Assembly: GCA_963555775.3 (NCBI GenBank)
Contig: CAUVWY020000010.1
Location: 806,001-870,000 of the forward strand
Source: JAJEDW01 sp963555775
GTDB taxonomy: Bacteria > Acidobacteriota > Terriglobia > 20CM-2-55-15
Length of the DNA: 64,000 nucleotides
Direction of reading: 5' to 3'
Part shown: piece by piece, positions 26,373 through 36,002 of the stretch
Position numbering within the stretch: the first letter of the stretch is position 1
Layout of the letters: each line of letters begins with the position of its first letter
The notes under the pieces: model-generated
What the model was told of the DNA's origin: nothing
The model's database searches: none
The model's input: the letters and a program-made list of their open reading frames with translations, nothing else
Program-made: the position numbers and the translations under genes

Positions 26373-27006
26373 GAACGAGTTTGGATAGTTCGGTAAACTT
26401 GTCGATCAAATGATCCGGCGGACACTCCTGGAACGTATCGACTGCATATCCGTACGTCACTCCACAGGTACGGACGCCCGCGGCCCGGCCTGCCTGCACG
26501 TCGACGGCTGAATCGCCCACCATCCAGGTCGCCGCACGCTCACCCCGGGTGTCGGAAAGGATCTGAAAAATACCCATCGGATCGGGCTTCTTCCGCGGCA
26601 GGCTGTTGCCGCCGTAGATCGCCGAAAAGCGGTCATGGATGCCAAGGCCTTCGAGCATGCGGCGACTGAACCGGATGGGCTTGTTGGTCAACACCGCCAA
26701 ACTGCACGACTTCTCCAACGCGTCCAGGGTCGACTCCACGCCAGGATACAGACGTGTCTCATCCAGCATATGATCCCGATAATATTCAAGAAAAATGCGC
26801 AGGCCCTTCTCGTTGTTGGCTTCCGCGCCATCCTGAAGGGCACGCTCGATCAACACCGTTACTCCATCGCCGACCATCGCCGCAATCACACTCTCTTCAA
26901 GCGGTTGGAGCCCGAACTCCCGGCGAACGTGGTTGACCGAGGTACACAGATCGCTCTTAGAATCGGCGAGCGTGCCGTCGAGGTCGAATATGACAAGAGG
27001 TTTCAT
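26350..27006 (-). CDS. gph: HAD-family phosphatase (phosphoglycolate phosphatase-like)
   Basis: A 218-aa HAD hydrolase with motif I 'VIFDLDGTLADSK' (nucleophile Asp and acid Asp), motif II 'AVLTNKP', motif III Lys in 'RKKPDP' and motif IV 'WMVGDSAVDVQAGRAAG'. The cap type and length fit Gph/PGPase-like enzymes that remove 2-phosphoglycolate, though HAD substrates cannot be fixed from sequence. The start at 27006 places motif I at residue 6, as usual. It lies 51 bp downstream of the MlaF-like ATPase, probably in the same operon, and overlaps argS tail-to-tail. Confidence 0.8.
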   Translation of the reverse strand: MKPLVIFDLDGTLADSKSDLCTSVNHVRREFGLQPLEESVIAAMVGDGVTVLIERALQDGAEANNEKGLRIFLEYYRDHMLDETRLYPGVESTLDALEKSCSLAVLTNKPIRFSRRMLEGLGIHDRFSAIYGGNSLPRKKPDPMGIFQILSDTRGERAATWMVGDSAVDVQAGRAAGVRTCGVTYGYAVDTFQECPPDHLIDKFTELSKLVLTSVPER

Positions 27007-27057
27007 GCTGTTTCTTCTCTTCAAGAATCGTCGCCCCACAACGCAGTGCCGCCGGAG

Positions 27058-27810
27058 TTACTGTTTCTCGAACCGATAGCTGTCCTCGTCGACGAACTCT
27101 CGGACAACCGGATTGCCGCTTCGGTAAAGATCTTCGATCGTTCCGACGAACACGAACCGTCCCCGATGGAGAAGCGCGACCCGATCCGCCACCTTCTCGG
27201 CGCAATTGGCGATGTCGTGCGTCACTACCATCTGAGTCATCCCCAACTGGCGCTGCATCTTGCGGATCAACATGTTGATCGTGTTCGACAAGAGAGGATC
27301 GACCATCGTGGTCGGTTCGTCGTAAAGAATCGCCCGAGGTTCTGCCGCAAGTGCGCGAGCGATCGCCACTGCGCGCTTCATGCCCGTGCTGAGTTCGGAC
27401 GGCATCAGGTCGGCCAGGTGTTCAACCTCGACAAGCTGAAGTTTGGCGGCCACCCGTTCTTCGACCGCCTCATCGCTCAATCCTGTATCTATCAAGGGAA
27501 AGGCGACGTTCTCCCATACCGAAAGAGAATCGAAGAGGGCGCCGGACTGAAACACGAGCTGAACTTTCTTTCGAATCGTGGCAAGCTGCACCTCGGTCAG
27601 GCCGCCCAGGTTCTCGCCATCCACGATGACGCTTCCGGAATCCGGTTTGAGAAACCCGACGATATGCGCCAACAGAACGCTCTTGCCTACACCGCTGGGA
27701 CCCAGAATCGCAAACGTGGTTCCCTGCTCCACGCCGAACGTCACGCCGTCGAGGACAACATGATCCTCGAACGCTTTGTGAACGCCGGTGAACTCGATGT
27801 AGTGCGCCAT
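27058..27810 (-). CDS. ABC transporter ATP-binding protein (MlaF-like)
   Basis: A 250-aa ATPase with Walker A 'GPSGVGKSVLL', Q-loop 'LVFQSGALFDSLSVWENVAF', a variant signature 'ELSTGMKRAVAIARAL', Walker B 'AILYDEPTTMVDP' and switch His 'VVTHD'. The 'FQ.GALFdSl.V..NV.fPL' sequence and the 'LS.GM..RvaiARA' signature are typical of MlaF/Ttg2A ATPases, which drive phospholipid or toluene-type transport with an MlaE permease. No MlaE or MlaD gene is adjacent, so the partner must be elsewhere. Start 27810 ('MAHYIEFTGV') fits the family. Confidence 0.82.
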   Translation of the reverse strand: MAHYIEFTGVHKAFEDHVVLDGVTFGVEQGTTFAILGPSGVGKSVLLAHIVGFLKPDSGSVIVDGENLGGLTEVQLATIRKKVQLVFQSGALFDSLSVWENVAFPLIDTGLSDEAVEERVAAKLQLVEVEHLADLMPSELSTGMKRAVAIARALAAEPRAILYDEPTTMVDPLLSNTINMLIRKMQRQLGMTQMVVTHDIANCAEKVADRVALLHRGRFVFVGTIEDLYRSGNPVVREFVDEDSYRFEKQ

Positions 27811-27922
27811 TTTGAAAGCGCCGCATGGAAGACACGGCCGCCTGCCCGACAAACAATAGAGGATAGCCGACTACGCGGGGTCAATGACAGGGACGGTTTT
27901 CGAAACCCACAGTCCGTGGCGA

Positions 27923-29305
27923 CTACTGCGGCGTGAGTTGGCAGCCGGAATGCGCGACTCGATTCCGGCCGCCGTTCTTGGCGGCGTAGAGCGCACGGTC
28001 CGCAACACGAATCAGGTCGTCGGGGGTCTCCGCGTCCAATGGTTGATTGGCAATCCCGATCGAAGCCGTTGCCCGCCCGGGGCGTCCGATGTGGGTCTTC
28101 TCGATGTTCCGGCGGATACGTTCCCCAACCTGTACGGCCCCGGCAAGATCGGTTTCCGGAAGGATGACGGCAAATTCTTCACCGCCATACCTCGCGGCAA
28201 TATCGGTCTCTCGACACGTATCCCGAATCGTCCCGGCTATTTTGCGAATCGCCGAGTCCCCCGCCCGGTGTCCGAACCGGTCGTTGACGCTTTTGAGACA
28301 GTCGAGATCGATCAGCAGAAGAGACAGTTCATGACGATGACGGCGCGCCCGTCCCACTTCGCGCGCAAGAGCCGTCTGAAAGTACCCGTGGTTGGGAAGT
28401 CCCGTCAGAAAATCGGTCCGGGCCAGATGCTTCATCTCGTCGAGCATCCCGGCATTCCGCAAGGCGTTCGCCGCGGCACCGGCCATGACTTCCAGAAAAT
28501 CGACGGTCGCATTCGATGGCGCCGCGTCGAGATCGACGGCGGGGATATACACGAATCCGTAAACGTGTTCCCGGGCAATCATCGGGACGGCGAGCGAATA
28601 CGTCGAACGCTTCCCTCTTGTCGTCCCGTTCGATTCCACGCCGAGCACCGCGGTCCGCGCCCGAGCGTTGGCCTGCTCCAGCACAGGGACCGCTTCCAAC
28701 GGCAGCGGAGGCGGCGCCGTGCCGGCATTGGAGGCGACCCGAAAAACAACGTCCCTACCGACCGCCTGAACGACGAAACACTCGGTGCCATCCACCGCGT
28801 CGGCAAACCCGTTCACGATCACGCGATGGATCTCGTCGGGAGTCATCGAAACCATGAGGGTGCGCGTCATTTTGGCCTGGATCTCCGAATTGCGTGCCTC
28901 CTCCAGAACCCTGGCGGACCGCGACGCATCGCGGTCGAGGCTGGCCGTGAGGAACACATAGAACATGGAGACAAGAACGAAGATAACGATCAGGGGCACA
29001 TGGGACCCAAAGCCCTCCAAACCCAGTACAAGAAGACAACCCGACAGGAAAGCGGCATCGGCAATCGCAATCCAATGGCGGGACCGGATAGTGCCGAAGA
29101 GCGGCGCCGGCAGGAACTCGAGGACGGCATTGGTGAGCGAAAATCCCAGCACGAGGAAACAGATGGCTATAAAATGTTCGCCGCCCGGACTACTGAAAAG
29201 CGCAACGCACGATGCCAGTACGATGACCAGCCACCGAAGCAGAAGAAAGGACCTGCGATTTTCCGGAAACGGTTCGGACGAAAGCCGATTCGATGGAGTT
29301 TTCAT
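27923..29305 (-). CDS. Membrane diguanylate cyclase (GAF-GGDEF)
   Basis: A 460-aa protein that should make cyclic di-GMP from two GTP. Four hydrophobic segments lie in the first 140 residues ('LVIVLASCVALF', 'FIAICFLVLGFSL', 'AFLSGCLLVLGL', 'LIVIFVLVSMFYVFL'). A GAF-like sensor region (about 150-290) is followed by a complete GGDEF domain with 'RTDFLTGLPNHGYF', 'DLDCLKSVNDRFGH' and the active-site variant 'RYGGEEFAVILPE' (near residue 371). GGEEF is catalytically competent in known enzymes. No EAL domain is present. The start at 29305 is chosen because the upstream extension is short and non-homologous. Confidence 0.87.
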   Translation of the reverse strand: MKTPSNRLSSEPFPENRRSFLLLRWLVIVLASCVALFSSPGGEHFIAICFLVLGFSLTNAVLEFLPAPLFGTIRSRHWIAIADAAFLSGCLLVLGLEGFGSHVPLIVIFVLVSMFYVFLTASLDRDASRSARVLEEARNSEIQAKMTRTLMVSMTPDEIHRVIVNGFADAVDGTECFVVQAVGRDVVFRVASNAGTAPPPLPLEAVPVLEQANARARTAVLGVESNGTTRGKRSTYSLAVPMIAREHVYGFVYIPAVDLDAAPSNATVDFLEVMAGAAANALRNAGMLDEMKHLARTDFLTGLPNHGYFQTALAREVGRARRHRHELSLLLIDLDCLKSVNDRFGHRAGDSAIRKIAGTIRDTCRETDIAARYGGEEFAVILPETDLAGAVQVGERIRRNIEKTHIGRPGRATASIGIANQPLDAETPDDLIRVADRALYAAKNGGRNRVAHSGCQLTPQ

Positions 29306-29394
29306 AAATGGAATCGGAGCGGAAAGATGCGCCGATTGACCCACGCAACTTCAAGTTAGATCCGAATTCAAGATACTAAATGAGGACTCAACCA

Positions 29395-29939
29395 CCTTCG
29401 CCTAAAGGCGAAGGGTTGTGTGCCGACTGAAGTCGGCTAAAGGCCTCGCCACGCGACACAGGCTACTCGCTGATCTTAAAATCGTCGTCCTGGACTTCGG
29501 CACCCTGCATTTCAATATACCGGGCGATCACCTCATCGGTCACGTTGCCGCTCGTCGCCACAAAGTATCCCCGTGCCCACAGGTGCCGACCCCAGAACTC
29601 CTTCTGCAACACCCGAAAATCTCTCATCAGCCGATTGGATGTCTTCCCCTTGATCGCCTGCATCACTCGGCTCGGCGCTAACCGCGGCGGTACGCTCAAC
29701 AGCAAATGCACGTGCTCCGGCCGAACGTGCCCCTTCAATATCTCGATGTCGTTCGACCGGCAGATCTCACGCACCAACGCCCGCATCCGTTTGCCCACGT
29801 CTCCCCGCAACACCGGCTTCCGGTACTTCGTGATGAACACGAAGTGGTAGTGCAAACTGTAGGTCGTATGCGCTGCCTTCCGATAGCTCACCTCTCCACA
29901 TCGTACCGCAAGCCTCCTGAATGTTTCGCCTAAAGGCGA
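29395..29939 (-). mobile_element. IS200-type element with terminal hairpins
   Basis: Single-strand-type insertion element. The right end, downstream of tnpA, has two hairpins: CCTTCGCC/GGCGAAGG with a TAAA loop (29395-29414) and GCCGAC/GTCGGC with a TGAA loop (29422-29437). The left end has TCGCC/GGCGA, also with a TAAA loop (29926-29939). Such subterminal hairpins are what IS200/IS605 transposases recognise. There is no tnpB. It lies 32 bp upstream of the FAH-family gene. Confidence 0.75.
29463..29891 (-). CDS. tnpA: IS200-type transposase TnpA (HUH/Y1)
   Basis: A 142-aa Y1 transposase. The HUH motif is 'PEHVHLLLSVPP' and the nucleophile Tyr lies in the C-terminal helix, probably within 'ARGYFVATSGNVTDEVIARY'. 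'YHFVFITKYRKPVLRGDV' is the conserved N terminus. It starts at a GTG (29891) overlapping a GGAGAG ribosome site. Length and motifs are complete, so the element may still be active when its terminal hairpins are intact. Confidence 0.9.
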   Translation of the reverse strand: MSYRKAAHTTYSLHYHFVFITKYRKPVLRGDVGKRMRALVREICRSNDIEILKGHVRPEHVHLLLSVPPRLAPSRVMQAIKGKTSNRLMRDFRVLQKEFWGRHLWARGYFVATSGNVTDEVIARYIEMQGAEVQDDDFKISE

Positions 29940-29971
29940 GGGATTTCACCCATCCCCGAGTGGGACATTAA

Positions 29972-30868
29972 ATGAAATTCATGAATTTTATGACCGGCGC
30001 CAGTTCCACGATCCGGCTGGGCGTCGAAAGCACCAACGGTATCGTCGACCTCACTCTCGCGGGTCAGATGGGCGTCGTCCCACTCGCAAACGGAGCGACG
30101 CTTCCCGAGGTGATCGCGGCCGAAGGCGCGTTGAATGCTCTTGAAGACACGGTCGCGTCGCTCCCTGACGAGGCGCTCGCCCCGTGCCTCGTTTCGCGAA
30201 GCGATATCCGGTGTCTCGCGCCGGTTCCGAATCCCGAAAAGGTTATCGGTATCGGACTGAACTACCACGACCACGCCGAAGAAGTGGGCATGGACAAGCC
30301 AGCCGAACCCTTGCTGTTCGCGATGTGGGCCAACACGGTGGTCGGACCGGATGACGCCATTCTCCTGCCCAAGGTCAGCAACAAGATCGACTACGAAGCG
30401 GAACTGGCCGTCGTGATCGGGCGGATTGGCCGCAATATTCCGGTCGAGAAAGCGACCGATTTCATTGCGGGATATACGATCGTGAACGACGTTTCGGCGC
30501 GGGACCTGCAAATGAGCGATAACCAATGGGTCCGGGGGAAATCGTTCGACACCGCCCTGCCCATGGGCCCGGTGCTGGTCACAACCCGAGATCTGGCCGA
30601 TGCGGACGCACTCGACATCGGCCTCAAGCTCAATGGCAAGACAATGCAAAGTTCAAACACGCGCATGCTCATATTCAAGGTGCCCGAACTGGTTTCCTAC
30701 ATTTCCGAAGCGATGACGCTGAAACCGGGAGACGTCATTGCGACCGGAACGCCGGGCGGAGTGGGCTTCAAGCGGAAACCGCCGATTTTTCTCAAACCGG
30801 ATGACGTGGTCGAAATCGAACTGGAAGGCATAGGAGTTCTCAGAAACCCGGTGAGAAGCGGCGAGTGA
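29972..30868 (+). CDS. Fumarylacetoacetate hydrolase family protein
   Basis: A 298-aa protein with the FAH fold, acting on acylpyruvates or hydroxymuconate-type compounds in aromatic catabolism. Conserved blocks are 'VIGIGLNYHDHAEEVG', 'YEAELAVVIGRIGRNI', 'GYTIVNDVSARDLQM', 'RGKSFDTALPMGPVLV' and 'TGTPGGVGF'. The acidic metal ligands (E...E...D) are in place. The N-terminal 90 residues form the smaller domain. It is monocistronic and directly downstream of the IS200 left end, so its original promoter region may have been disturbed. Exact substrate unknown. Confidence 0.85.
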   Translation: MKFMNFMTGASSTIRLGVESTNGIVDLTLAGQMGVVPLANGATLPEVIAAEGALNALEDTVASLPDEALAPCLVSRSDIRCLAPVPNPEKVIGIGLNYHDHAEEVGMDKPAEPLLFAMWANTVVGPDDAILLPKVSNKIDYEAELAVVIGRIGRNIPVEKATDFIAGYTIVNDVSARDLQMSDNQWVRGKSFDTALPMGPVLVTTRDLADADALDIGLKLNGKTMQSSNTRMLIFKVPELVSYISEAMTLKPGDVIATGTPGGVGFKRKPPIFLKPDDVVEIELEGIGVLRNPVRSGE

Positions 30869-30913
30869 AAACGCCGGCCGCGGCGAGCAACGTCATGCGG
30901 CATAGGACCAAGC

Positions 30914-30942
30914 AAAAAAAGAGCCCGACGGGGAGGTCGGGC
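30914..30942 (-). terminator. Rho-independent terminator of the M16 peptidase gene
   Basis: A 7-bp stem GCCCGAC/GTCGGGC is flanked by seven A on the plus strand, which is a T7 tail on the minus strand. It lies 20 bp past the stop at 30962. It may also terminate the plus-strand FAH gene, but its tail on that side is weak (CCTTTCC). Confidence 0.75.
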
Positions 30943-30961
30943 CCTTTCCGCGACTTCAGGC

Positions 30962-33874
30962 TTATTCTTCCGGGAGCAGCATAACGCGAATGTAGTTGTC
31001 CATGTCGAAGTACCGTTGGAGCCCGGCCTGAATGTCGGCCGGGGTCAGTTCCTCGACGGTGCCGGTATAAGACAGAATCTCCGACGCGCCGGGATTCGTT
31101 CCAATGCGATACGACCCATTCAACTGATTCAACCAGAAGTTGTTCTGTTCCATGCGCGTTTCGAACGCCCGCAGCATCGCCTGCTGCGTGTCCGAAACCT
31201 CATCCGAGGTCGGTCCCGACTCCTTCAACGATTCGATTTCCGCAAAGAGACTCTCGATCATCTCTTCGGCCCGTTCGGGATCCGAACCGAAGCCGATCGA
31301 CATCGTGTAGCTCTCCACGGGCTGCCAACTCGTCTGGGAACTCACGGAAACACTATAAGTACCGCCGAGTTGTTCGCGCATGACTTCGCGAAGCCGGGTC
31401 TGCAGCAACTGGGCCGTGGCACTGATTCTTGTGCGCTCGGTCTGGTTCCCGTAATCGAACGGGCCGGTAAACGCCAATTGCGTCCGGCTCTGCGGCTCGA
31501 TTCCGCGGTTCACCGTTTCTTCGAAAACGCCGGTGGGATTCCGGATACCCACGTCCCTCCATGTTTCCTCGCGCTCGGTGGCCGGCAGACCGCCCAGGTA
31601 CGTTTCCACCAGGGGTCTCATCACATCGAGATCCATGTTGCCAACGAAGATGAACGTGAAGTCATCGGCATCCGCGAATCGATCCTCGTAGAACGCCATC
31701 GATCTCGCCAGATCGGTTTCATCGATCATTTCGACGGTTTGTGGCTGGCGGCGCAAGTGATCCTGATAGAAAATGCGATTGAACGCATCGCCGAAAGCGG
31801 TCGCCGGGTTTGCATCCCGGTTCGCGAGAACGCTCGCCATCTGGTTCCTGAAAATCTCATAGAACGTTTCATCGGCGCGCGGCGCTGTCATCCTCAAATA
31901 GATGAGTTGAAACATCGTTTCCAGATCCGCCGGAGACGCGTTGCCAGTGACGCCTTCTTCGTAATCGGATATGAACGGACTGACGTTGGCCACCTTGCCG
32001 GTCAACTCGCGCTGAAGGTCGGTCGCATTGAACGCGGCCAGGCCGCCGTTAGCGATTATCGTGACGGCCGTGCTGGCTGGAATATAGTCTTCGTCGTTCG
32101 CAAGCGAGGTTCCTCCGGGGCTGAAGCCTCGAAACACGATCTGGTCCTGCTGAAAATCGGTTGGTTTCAATACCACCTTGATCCCGTTGGCCAGATCCCA
32201 TTCGGTGATTCCACCATCCAGCGTGCGAGTGGCCACTACTTCCGAACCCGCGGGAACGTTCGCCAGCAACGGCTGATCGGGTGTCGTTTCCTCGTACGGA
32301 GTGATTTCAATTCCATCCACCGCGGCCATGACGGCGATCAGATCGTCCGCACCGGGCATGACAAGATCGGGTTTCTCGGGAGCGGTCACCGCAACAACCC
32401 GGTTGGAATCGCTGATCCAGTTCTGTCCGATCCGGTTCACTTCATCGAGCGTAATCTCGGGAACGAACCGCTGGTAGAGCGCAAACTCGTACTCTACGCC
32501 CGGGATGGACTCGCCATTGAGATAGGCCCGAATGTACTCGGCGGCGAAAGCGCCCGAGTTACGGCTGTCACGGTTGGTGTACTGCCGCTCCATGTTGCGA
32601 AGAGCCGCCGTCTTCTGGCGCTCCAGTTCGACCGGAGTGAAACCGAAACGGGCCACGCGTTCGGCCTCGACAAGCAAGGTTTCGAGCCCGCGATCGATAT
32701 CCACCTCGGCCACCGGAGCGGCGAGGATGTAGACGCCGACCGGACGGATGAGCTGCCCCTGCTGGGAGACCCCGGCCAGAAACGGAGGATCCGGCTGTCG
32801 CGCGATCTCCTGGAAGCGGGCGTTCAGCATGTCGTTGTAGAGGCGCTCCACTATCCTCTGGCGATAACCGCCGATCGACCAGTCGGTCAAAGGCGGCATC
32901 TTGTGATAGACCGCCACCTGTGTGATCGGCAATTCGGGGTCGGTCACAATCGTGAACAGCGTCTCATCGTGTTCGGGAATGGTGAGGCGCACACGTTCTC
33001 GTGGCTCGGGCGAAGCGGGAATACCCTCGAAATGCTGCTGAATAAGGCTCTCGATGTCCGCGGTATCGAAGTCGCCCACGGCAATGACCGACATCAACTC
33101 GGGCCGGTACCAGTCATCGTAGAAGCGGCGCAGGGAGTCGTGGTCGAAATTTTCAAGGCTTTCGAGCGTTCCGATCGGAAGCCGCTCTGCGTATTTGGAA
33201 TCCCTGAAAAGGACCGGAAACTGCTCGTCGCGTATCCGCGCCTGGGCGCCCTGACCCAGCCTCCATTCTTCGATCACCACACCGCGTTCGAGATCGATCT
33301 CTTCGGAATCCAGTGTCAGACCCGTGGCCCAGTCCTCGAGAATCTGGAAAGCCGTGGCCATGTACTCGGGATTGTCGGTCGGCAGTTGCAACTGGTAAAC
33401 GGTTTCGTCGAACGAGGTATACGCGTTCACGCCCGGGCCCAGACGCATACCGATCGACTCCATGAAACCGATCAGTTCCTGCTTCTCGAAGTTTTCGGTA
33501 CCGTTAAACGCCATGTGCTCCAGAAAATGAGCCAAGCCAAGCTGATCGTCGTCCTCGAGCACCGATCCCACGTCGACCACGAGCCGCAATTCGGCGCGGT
33601 TTTCAGGTTCCTGATTCGCACGAATGAAATATCGAACGCCGTTGTCGAACTCGCCCACCGTCACGCTTGGACTTACTGGAGGCTGTTCGTCGAGGCCGAT
33701 CGTGAACGCCCCGGCGGGCAACTCGGCAGGCGCGGTTTCCTGCGCCAGAAGCCCTGCGGGTAGTGCCAACAGGCCGATCAGAAACAGAGCGGTACGATTC
33801 GGGACGCGGGTGGGACTCGGGCGCACCGAGACGGGCGCCATTGCCGTGTGCGGCATGATCTGCATGGGTTTCAT
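30962..33874 (-). CDS. M16 family zinc metallopeptidase, exported
   Basis: A 970-aa periplasmic or outer-membrane-associated inverzincin. An N-terminal signal segment (residues about 28-45, 'TALFLIGLLALPAGLLAQ') precedes the first M16 domain with the inverted zinc motif HxxEH in 'AHFLEHMAFNG' (H116, E119, H120) and the downstream Glu region 'LERGVVIEEWRLGQG'. A second, non-catalytic M16 repeat pair follows (about 500-970; 'VFRGFSPGGTSL' and 'FVGNMDLDVMRPLVETYLGG'), the usual full-length arrangement of two active and inactive halves. A GAGGAAG ribosome site lies before the ATG at 33874. It probably degrades peptides. It is monocistronic, divergent from the PQQ dehydrogenase at 34077. Confidence 0.9.
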   Translation of the reverse strand: MKPMQIMPHTAMAPVSVRPSPTRVPNRTALFLIGLLALPAGLLAQETAPAELPAGAFTIGLDEQPPVSPSVTVGEFDNGVRYFIRANQEPENRAELRLVVDVGSVLEDDDQLGLAHFLEHMAFNGTENFEKQELIGFMESIGMRLGPGVNAYTSFDETVYQLQLPTDNPEYMATAFQILEDWATGLTLDSEEIDLERGVVIEEWRLGQGAQARIRDEQFPVLFRDSKYAERLPIGTLESLENFDHDSLRRFYDDWYRPELMSVIAVGDFDTADIESLIQQHFEGIPASPEPRERVRLTIPEHDETLFTIVTDPELPITQVAVYHKMPPLTDWSIGGYRQRIVERLYNDMLNARFQEIARQPDPPFLAGVSQQGQLIRPVGVYILAAPVAEVDIDRGLETLLVEAERVARFGFTPVELERQKTAALRNMERQYTNRDSRNSGAFAAEYIRAYLNGESIPGVEYEFALYQRFVPEITLDEVNRIGQNWISDSNRVVAVTAPEKPDLVMPGADDLIAVMAAVDGIEITPYEETTPDQPLLANVPAGSEVVATRTLDGGITEWDLANGIKVVLKPTDFQQDQIVFRGFSPGGTSLANDEDYIPASTAVTIIANGGLAAFNATDLQRELTGKVANVSPFISDYEEGVTGNASPADLETMFQLIYLRMTAPRADETFYEIFRNQMASVLANRDANPATAFGDAFNRIFYQDHLRRQPQTVEMIDETDLARSMAFYEDRFADADDFTFIFVGNMDLDVMRPLVETYLGGLPATEREETWRDVGIRNPTGVFEETVNRGIEPQSRTQLAFTGPFDYGNQTERTRISATAQLLQTRLREVMREQLGGTYSVSVSSQTSWQPVESYTMSIGFGSDPERAEEMIESLFAEIESLKESGPTSDEVSDTQQAMLRAFETRMEQNNFWLNQLNGSYRIGTNPGASEILSYTGTVEELTPADIQAGLQRYFDMDNYIRVMLLPEE

Positions 33875-34076
33875 GTGGACTTCCTCAAAATATCGACTTC
33901 ACACCGAGCTGAATTTCTGATGTAAGGAGCAGTGTCCGCACTCAATTGTCCGGAGATTGCCGTTTTTGCGGCAATCACCGTCAAGAGTCTGTGGAGCGAA
34001 CAATTTCAAAAGCTTACATCAGGTCAACGGCTGGAATATAGTTAATCGCTTAGATTCAACCCCTTGAAGGCAGGCC

Positions 34077-36002
34077 ATGCATCGAACGCTATCGTTGATA
34101 ATTCTGACGGGAATATTGCTCTGCACGGACACATTGGCTCAAACCGGGGCCAGCGGGGGCGAGTGGCGCCACTGGGGCGGAGACGCGGGAACGACCCACT
34201 ATTCGCCCCTCGACCAGATCCATCCCGGCAACGTCCAAGAACTCGAGATCGTCTGGCGCTGGAAGTGCGAAAATTTCGGCCCCCGTGCCGACTTCAACTG
34301 GGAGGTCACTCCGCTAATGGTCGGCGGTGTCCTCTATTTCACGGCGGGTATACAACGGGCGGCCGTGGCGGTGGATGCGACGACGGGTGAAACCCTCTGG
34401 ACGTACCGGCTCGACGAAGGCGAACGCGCCGCTGGTGCCCCGCGGGCCAACAACCGCGGCCTGGCCTACTGGAACGAAGGCGACGACGAACGCATTATCC
34501 TGATCACGAGGGGCTATCGCCTGGTCGCCCTGAATGCAAGGACCGGCCACCCGATAACGGATTTCGGGACCGATGGAATCGTCGATCTCTGGAATGGTCT
34601 CGACCGTGAAGTGGAAATCGGACAAATCACCTCGACCTCGCCCGCAATGATTGTGGGGGACGTTGCCGTCGTCGGTTCGGCCCTCCGTTCCGGGTCGGCG
34701 CCGCCAACGCTAAATAACGTTCCAGGGTACGTGCGCGGCTACGATGTCCGCACCGGCGAAATGCTGTGGACGTTCCACACCGTTCCGCAGGAGGGCGAAC
34801 CCGGCGTCGAGACCTGGGAAGACGAGTCCTTCCAATACACCGGAAACACCGCGGTATGGGCGCCGATGAGCGCCGATCCCCAACTCGGCTACGTCTATCT
34901 GCCGATCGAGGCCCCCACGGCCGATTACTACGGCGGGCATCGCCTGGGCGACAACTTGTTCAGTAGCAGCCTGGTATGTCTGGACGCGCGAACAGGCGAA
35001 ATCGTCTGGTACTACCAGCTTGTCCACCACGATATCTTCGATTACGACACGGCCTCGGCGCCGCTGCTGTTGGATGTCGAAGTGGAGGGGCAACCGGTCC
35101 GGGCCGTGGCCCAGGTGACAAAGCAGGCGTACGTTTACGTCTTCGACCGTGTCACCGGTGAACCGGTCTGGCCCATCGAAGAACGGCCGGTGCCCCCATC
35201 CGACGTCCCCGGCGAGCGCAGTTCGCCCACGCAACCGGTCCCGACACGGCCGGCGCCGTTCGACCGGCAGGGAGTTTCTGACGACGACCTGCTCGATTTC
35301 ACTCCCGAAATTCTGGCCGAAGCCCGGCGCATTGCCAGCCAGTACAGGATGGGGCCGATTTACACGCCTCCCATGGTCGCCGGTACCGGCGGAAAGCTGG
35401 CAATCCTGCAGGTTCCACATGTGCAGGGCGGCGCCAACTGGCAGGGGGCCGCGGCCGACCCGGAGACGGGAATCATGTACGTCCCATCGGTCACCAACTG
35501 GTTTGCCAATGCCCTGGTCGAAGGCGGCGAGCGCTCCGAGATGAACTATATCGGACGCGGCGCTCAGGTCGAACGCCCCCTGGGACTGCCCCTGATCAAA
35601 CCTCCTTGGGGCCGGATTACCGCAATTGACCTGAACACCGGCGATCATGTCTGGATGGCGCCCAACGGCATCGCACCCGCCTACGTACGGGAACACCCCG
35701 CCCTCGATGGCGTCGATCTCAGCGGCGCGGGCAACCCGGAACGCGCCCCCCTGCTGGTGACGCGAACGCTGCTGTTTTCGGGCGACGGCGCCGGATTGTT
35801 CGCTTCCGGACCCGGCGGTGGCGGACCCAATCTGCGCGCCCTCGACAAGGCTACCGGCGAAACGCTGTTCGAAATGGAGTTGCCGGCCAATGAAACCGGA
35901 CTCCCCATGACCTACATGGCCAACGGGCGGCAATTCGTCGTTGTCGCCGTAGGGGCGCGGGGATTTCCGGCGGAGTTGGTGGCGTTGGCCCTGCCGGAAT
36001 GA
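34077..36002 (+). CDS. PQQ-dependent dehydrogenase (quinoprotein), exported, second copy
   Basis: A 641-aa paralogue of the protein at 5034-6986. A signal peptide (residues 1-21) is followed by 'GEWRHWGGDAGTTHYSPLDQ', propeller motifs 'GETLWTYRLDEG', 'GEIVWYYQLVHHDIFDYDTA', 'GGANWQGAAADPETGIMYVP', and the closing 'GLPMTYMANGRQFVVVAVG'. The pattern is that of periplasmic quinoproteins binding PQQ and Ca2+. Differences from the first copy lie mainly around 'DYDTASAPLLLDVEVEGQP', suggesting a different substrate. It is monocistronic. Confidence 0.88.
   Translation: MHRTLSLIILTGILLCTDTLAQTGASGGEWRHWGGDAGTTHYSPLDQIHPGNVQELEIVWRWKCENFGPRADFNWEVTPLMVGGVLYFTAGIQRAAVAVDATTGETLWTYRLDEGERAAGAPRANNRGLAYWNEGDDERIILITRGYRLVALNARTGHPITDFGTDGIVDLWNGLDREVEIGQITSTSPAMIVGDVAVVGSALRSGSAPPTLNNVPGYVRGYDVRTGEMLWTFHTVPQEGEPGVETWEDESFQYTGNTAVWAPMSADPQLGYVYLPIEAPTADYYGGHRLGDNLFSSSLVCLDARTGEIVWYYQLVHHDIFDYDTASAPLLLDVEVEGQPVRAVAQVTKQAYVYVFDRVTGEPVWPIEERPVPPSDVPGERSSPTQPVPTRPAPFDRQGVSDDDLLDFTPEILAEARRIASQYRMGPIYTPPMVAGTGGKLAILQVPHVQGGANWQGAAADPETGIMYVPSVTNWFANALVEGGERSEMNYIGRGAQVERPLGLPLIKPPWGRITAIDLNTGDHVWMAPNGIAPAYVREHPALDGVDLSGAGNPERAPLLVTRTLLFSGDGAGLFASGPGGGGPNLRALDKATGETLFEMELPANETGLPMTYMANGRQFVVVAVGARGFPAELVALALPE

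Noticed and set aside
31016..33763. A 915-codon open frame on the plus strand
   Set aside because: It is the antisense of the M16 peptidase gene and has no family signature; GC-rich coding DNA commonly leaves long open antisense frames.
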